From positions 1 to 34,496 of the forward strand of contig JAUCBJ010003958.1 in assembly GCA_032718475.1 (NCBI GenBank): a stretch of 34,496 nucleotides of DNA. The letters run 5' to 3'. A model generated the notes under the pieces. That model worked only from the letters and a program-made list of their open reading frames with translations. It was not told where the DNA came from and searched no databases. This document shows positions 30,761 to 34,496 of this stretch, piece after piece; within the stretch, counting starts at the first letter, position 1; the number at the start of each line of letters is the position of its first letter. Source of the stretch: Nemertoderma westbladi. Lineage: Eukaryota > Xenacoelomorpha > Nemertodermatida > Nemertodermatidae. Position numbers and translations under genes: made by a program.

Positions 30761-31020
30761 TTGATATACCGGTATTTACGATAGGCCTATTATCTTTATT
30801 TCTATAAATTTAGGCTGAAATTATACCGGTACTTGTAATTAATTCTAGTCTAGAATTATATATACTACAAACTGTAAGCTGTATACCGGTATTCCCGATA
30901 GGCCTATTATATATTTATATATCTTTGTGCTAAAATTATACCGGTATTCTGTGATAAACCTAGTCTGTAATAATACTTATATAGTTATATATACTATAAG
31001 CATACCGGTATTCTAATATA
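30761..31020 (+). repeat. ~118-bp tandem repeat rich in ACCGGT and TAGGCCTA palindromes
   Basis: ACCGGTATT starts at 30,768, 30,885 and 31,004, spacing 117 and 119 bp. The first two are followed by CGATAGGCCTATTAT. A second ATTATACCGGTA lies about 55 bp into each full unit, and CTAGTCT follows it. AT-rich, non-coding, ending 127 bp before the gag ATG. Confidence 0.8.
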
Positions 31021-31146
31021 TTATATATATCACGCTACACTGAGTAGCAGTATCGGTAATTAATTACTAGGCTAGCAGTTAACACTGAATTACTAGACTT
31101 GCTTAGACTGTAATATAGCGGTAGACATTCAACTGTGTAAACAAAC

Positions 31147-34100
31147 ATGTCTGATACTAAGCAGAACCTGTCAGACAGTTTATTAGATGTAACTATCTGC
31201 GACTCAGATAAAGGTGTAGAACCGTCTACACCTAAGTTCAGTTCACCTCCCACTGTGAGGAAGGTCATCCCTCCAGTAGTAATAACAGAACCTAGGCTGG
31301 TCCAACATCGTAGGTCTATCATAGGCACTCGAGCTCAGGTCAAGCGGGACCAAGAAGCAGCGGAACAGCAACAACCCGCGAGCCAAGAACTTATTTCCCA
31401 GCGGCCCGACAGCTCCAGTAGTGAAGATACTGTAGAACTGACACCCGAGCGCGGAGCAAGGATGACGGATGCGGTTTATTCGGATCCCCTTCTCATCCTT
31501 CCTGCAGCCGTACTCACTAGGCTATTGATCGCGGTGGAAGAACACCAGATCGATTGGGCGAGAAGTAAGCGCTCAACTAAAGATAGTTATGCGGGATACA
31601 CAAAGGAAGAACTGAAATCTATGGTCGAGTCGCAATGGAACTTCCCCGGACCCGGACTCCCGTTTGATTTATCAGAAGCTGCCTGGGAAGACATACACCG
31701 GATGGGAGTAGCCAAGGAAACCATCGATCCAGCTGTGTGGAAGAGGTCCGCAGCCGGATACGCACAGGGATTCTTCAGCTCTATGGAGCGAGTAGAAAAA
31801 CAACTGTTACAACAACCTCAAGGACCTCAAGAGCAGGGACAACTGCTTTATCAAGTTAGAGAAAGAATTCTGCGAATTAGGCTAATATTATCAGCCTTTG
31901 AAGAGGCTTCTAAAAGAAGACAAGACACGTCGTTGCAAGTTGCCGTAAAGACTTGGTTTCAACGGGTGAGTCGCCAGGTTCAAGGAACAGCTCAGTGGAA
32001 AGATCAGCTGGAGGAGCGCTCAACCCATGGAGAATCAACAGACGCTACTTTTTCCCAAGTGGAAAGTGAAGCGACGGCAGAGAAACCGCATAAGAGGGAT
32101 GCCATTGACATCTATCTGTCAGACTATCAACGTTTTGTAGGAGATGAAGAGTTGAGGAGAAGACTAGAGGGGCTTAGCCCTAATAGTGAAGGAGCCCAGC
32201 TTGTGTTGGACGCAATTGATGTGGATAGGTTAGCGGCGAACCAAGCTAAATTCGATGAACAACTCCGCATCGCTAGAGACCAAGAAGAAAGGGTTAAGAA
32301 AAAACGCATAGAAGACAGAAAGAAAGCAGCAGTAGCAGCTGCAGAAGCCGAAAGGAAGGCAGCCGAAGAGGAAAGTAAGGCAGCCGAAGCGGAAAGAAAA
32401 GCGGCAGCGGCAGAGGCAGAAGCGAAAAGAAAAGCAGCCGAAATGGAAAGAAAAGCAGCCGAAATGGAAGGAAAAGCAGCCGAAATGGAAAGAAAAGCGG
32501 CAGCGGCAGAGACAGAAGCGAAAAGAAAGGCAACCGAAATGGAAAGAAAAGCGACAAAGGCAGCGGCAGAAGCGGAGCGGATAGCGGCTGAAGAGATTGC
32601 CCAATTGGAATTGGAAAATATTCAGGAGAATCAAGACTGCATAAATAAACAGTTAACAGCTAGTAATATGCAGATGATGAATCGATCTACTCCCAAAAGA
32701 CAGGGATATACATCATCTGAGGAAGGCGATACCACCGACACTGAAGGCAAAGGAAATAGATCTCATCTAAGCAGACGCAAAAGAACATTCCACCGTCAGA
32801 AATTGCCTGATTTGCCTCCAGCTGTTAGAAGGCAACTAAATAACACCAACTTAGGTAGTACAGAACCCACAGACCAAATAATTACAATAGAGAGACTCCC
32901 TACTATAGTAGATGAGCCTGAAATAATTAGGCCTGTTCCCGAAGCCACCCTTTCGGTCGTAGAGACACCTGTACTCCCTGAACCTACTTCTCAATTCCCT
33001 TTGCACAGCACTAAGCTACCTGTGCCCAGCAGAACAGTCCGTGAGACAGTTCATACCCTGGACTCCGAGCGAAATATTCATGATTTGTCGCCCGTTGTCC
33101 CTCGTCCGCCCGCTACAACGTTGGCGAATCCCGCTTCGGCGGTCGAATGGGTGGATGAGAGACGACGGGGGATGGATCTCCTGCTCGGACAGATGCAGGA
33201 GACTGTTCAACAATTCAAAGGCACAGTAAGGGAAAGTAGGCTAGAGTTGCAAGAAGTGCAGCAAAGTATCGCGCTAGAACGCGATAAATTAGTAAATACA
33301 CAAAGGGGTATACCACCACCCCCTGTAACAATGTGTCAACCTGTTAGGTCTGAAGTATCTCATGCGCAAGGTGTGGAGCCTACACGCATCTATACTGCTA
33401 GCGAAGTAGAAACTCCTATAGTGAACCCTATTAAGGGTAATTATAGACCTGTTGATAATGATATTCCCTATAGACCAGATCATAATCCGAGAAATTTATA
33501 TACCGATAACTCAATATTAAATAACACGATGGCCCAAGAAAGTTTTACGCATCAAATGGCTAGAACCGAAGCCCGGCAAGCGGTAAAGGTGGGAGAGATC
33601 GTCAAGTTCAATGGAGATGAGATGAAATGGTTACCTTTTAATGAATATTACAAAGATAACATACAGAACTCTGTGCTATCTAATGGAGAGAAACTTAGAT
33701 TCCTCATCGAGTGCTTGGAAGGATCTCCAAAGTTAATGGCGTTAAAGTTTATTGGACATCCAGACGGATTAAGACAAGTTTGGGATACACTAAACATCAG
33801 GTATGGTAATAGGAATAACATAGCTGGGTATTTGTATGCAAAGTTGGTATCGCCCCGAAAGTTTATTAGCAGCGGAATTATAGAGTTTTTCTATGAGATT
33901 CAGGAGATCTGTAGACAATTAGATTGGCTAGGTAAGTCTCATGAGTATCAGAATGCTATGGTTATTAGAGCAGTGGCTTCTACTTTACCGAAGGGTGGAG
34001 TAGGTACACGCTGGGATAAGAAAGTGTTATATATGATGGAACAACAACGACGAGACCCTACCATGGCTGATCTCATGTCATTCCTAGATGGAGAAGTGAA

Positions 34101-34496
34101 ATTACAGCTCCTGAAACTGTCCAGAGAGAAGACACCGGAAAACAAGGTAAGTGAAAAACCCGTCTCTAGGAGAAAGGTAACACCAGTGTGTTATACAGAC
34201 GACGCCGAAAGCCAGACTTCTCAAGGAGAAGATAGCGGGAAAGACACTGATAGATCTTATTACGTAAATAAAATGCCTAAAGATCAGGTAAGTAAATTCA
34301 AGTCTCGAACAAATGACAGGAGAGAACAGGTAAGAAAAACTCCTCCTACGTCTCCCAAGAGAATTCAGGTGAGAAAGCCCGAAGAAAAAGCAAGTGTACA
34401 CAATGTGACTCAGAGTAAGGTGAGTAACATCAAACCGAAATGTGCGCTATGTGACGGGACCCATCGCTTAAAGATGTGTGATGAATTTCTAAAGAA
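31147..34496 (+). CDS. gag: Second BEL/Pao gag, intact as far as visible (partial at 3' end)
   Basis: ATG at 31,147 (AAACATGT, A at -3) opens a stop-free frame to the window end, at least 1,116 codons, which is long for a BEL gag. Order: a Ser/Pro-rich N-terminus; a helical region; an Ala/Glu/Lys/Arg-rich helix at residues about 380-485 with 7-residue units such as KAAEMER; a basic and Pro-rich linker; and a DUF1759-like capsid core from about residue 815 (VKFNGDEMKWLPFNEYYKD, later LNIRYGNRNN). A charged linker and the first zinc knuckle CALCDGTHRLKMC follow at the very end. It would build the particle and bind RNA; protease and RT should follow to the right. Lack of stops suggests a young copy. 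A cluster of splice-donor-like sites lies at 34,147-34,420. Confidence 0.85.
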   Translation, partial: MSDTKQNLSDSLLDVTICDSDKGVEPSTPKFSSPPTVRKVIPPVVITEPRLVQHRRSIIGTRAQVKRDQEAAEQQQPASQELISQRPDSSSSEDTVELTPERGARMTDAVYSDPLLILPAAVLTRLLIAVEEHQIDWARSKRSTKDSYAGYTKEELKSMVESQWNFPGPGLPFDLSEAAWEDIHRMGVAKETIDPAVWKRSAAGYAQGFFSSMERVEKQLLQQPQGPQEQGQLLYQVRERILRIRLILSAFEEASKRRQDTSLQVAVKTWFQRVSRQVQGTAQWKDQLEERSTHGESTDATFSQVESEATAEKPHKRDAIDIYLSDYQRFVGDEELRRRLEGLSPNSEGAQLVLDAIDVDRLAANQAKFDEQLRIARDQEERVKKKRIEDRKKAAVAAAEAERKAAEEESKAAEAERKAAAAEAEAKRKAAEMERKAAEMEGKAAEMERKAAAAETEAKRKATEMERKATKAAAEAERIAAEEIAQLELENIQENQDCINKQLTASNMQMMNRSTPKRQGYTSSEEGDTTDTEGKGNRSHLSRRKRTFHRQKLPDLPPAVRRQLNNTNLGSTEPTDQIITIERLPTIVDEPEIIRPVPEATLSVVETPVLPEPTSQFPLHSTKLPVPSRTVRETVHTLDSERNIHDLSPVVPRPPATTLANPASAVEWVDERRRGMDLLLGQMQETVQQFKGTVRESRLELQEVQQSIALERDKLVNTQRGIPPPPVTMCQPVRSEVSHAQGVEPTRIYTASEVETPIVNPIKGNYRPVDNDIPYRPDHNPRNLYTDNSILNNTMAQESFTHQMARTEARQAVKVGEIVKFNGDEMKWLPFNEYYKDNIQNSVLSNGEKLRFLIECLEGSPKLMALKFIGHPDGLRQVWDTLNIRYGNRNNIAGYLYAKLVSPRKFISSGIIEFFYEIQEICRQLDWLGKSHEYQNAMVIRAVASTLPKGGVGTRWDKKVLYMMEQQRRDPTMADLMSFLDGEVKLQLLKLSREKTPENKVSEKPVSRRKVTPVCYTDDAESQTSQGEDSGKDTDRSYYVNKMPKDQVSKFKSRTNDRREQVRKTPPTSPKRIQVRKPEEKASVHNVTQSKVSNIKPKCALCDGTHRLKMCDEFLK
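32285..32600 (+). repeat. 21-bp in-frame repeats encoding a charged helix in gag 2
   Basis: Units of GAAATGGAAAGAAAAGCAGC type repeat in frame, giving E-M-E-R-K-A-A heptads. The Glu/Arg/Lys pattern is that of a single alpha-helix or coiled coil. The antisense frame gives a Phe/Leu/Pro-rich artefact. Confidence 0.8.
34144..34425 (+). promoter_or_regulatory. Cluster of six 5' splice-site consensus sequences in gag 2
   Basis: AAG or CAG followed by GTAAG/GTGAG-type sequence, with the GT at 34147 (GTAAGT), 34177 (GTAACA), 34288 (GTAAGT), 34330 (GTAAGA), 34369 (GTGAGA) and 34420 (GTGAGT). All are in phase 0 of the gag frame, encoding Lys-Val or Gln-Val each time. Whether any is used cannot be seen here. 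Confidence 0.55.

Noticed and set aside
32230-32634. Minus-strand Phe/Leu-rich ORFs
   Set aside because: Antisense shadow of the Ala/Glu/Lys helix of the second gag.

Overview
The window reads as non-coding-rich genomic DNA of an animal, most likely a marine invertebrate. The evidence is two BEL/Pao LTR retrotransposons, APE-type non-LTR (LINE) debris, a tRNA-derived SINE, TIR DNA transposons, a 9-kb satellite, and a spliced host gene with canonical GT-AG sites. The many TAGGCCTA and ACCGGTA words in the right third hint at an echinoderm- or hemichordate-like or molluscan genome, but this is only an impression. Nothing looks bacterial: there are no operons, Shine-Dalgarno sites or CRISPR.

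Layout. (1) 1-4,000: two minus-strand exons of a host gene (1-268 and 3839-3995) with matching phase-0 junctions. They frame a 3.57-kb intron filled with two inverted SINE copies, a small Cys-rich ORF and two decayed, head-to-tail LINE fragments on the minus strand. (2) 4,273-13,295: a tandem array of a 26-bp monomer (about 345 copies by division), with 21-bp variants and higher-order repeats including a near-perfect 482-bp duplication. The long ORFs here are artefacts. (3) 13,305-27,735: a large LTR retrotransposon. Its flanking direct repeats (about 1 kb, called LTRs here) are packed with sub-repeats. Inside are a 5'-truncated antisense LINE remnant, two small ORFs, a BEL/Pao gag (one in-frame stop), a pol (protease, RT, RNase H, integrase; two frameshifts and two in-frame stops), a 3-copy tandem repeat, and then an extra ORF of about 530 aa with the sequence pattern of an RNase D/Werner-type 3'-5' exonuclease fold. 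A TATA box stands about 28 bp before the right LTR repeat. The right LTR is split by a 1.7-kb TIR element, which itself contains a 279-bp TIR element with a 9-bp target duplication. (4) 27,736-31,146: AT-rich non-coding DNA with a 288-bp tandem duplication and a 118-bp tandem repeat. This is probably the 5' part of a second BEL/Pao element. (5) 31,147-34,496: an uninterrupted gag ORF of more than 1,110 codons that runs off the window. It has a long charged helix, a DUF1759-like capsid region and the first zinc knuckle.

How it works together. In each BEL/Pao unit, Gag would package RNA and Pol would cut, copy and integrate. The first unit is broken; the second is open as far as it can be read. 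The most unusual features are: the exonuclease-like ORF downstream of pol; a word of about 26 bp shared by the LTRs, gag, the extra ORF and (weakly) pol; the left LTR repeat starting exactly where transcription from the TATA box would start; and six in-phase splice-donor consensus sites clustered in the second gag. All identifications come from reading the sequence; no database was searched.
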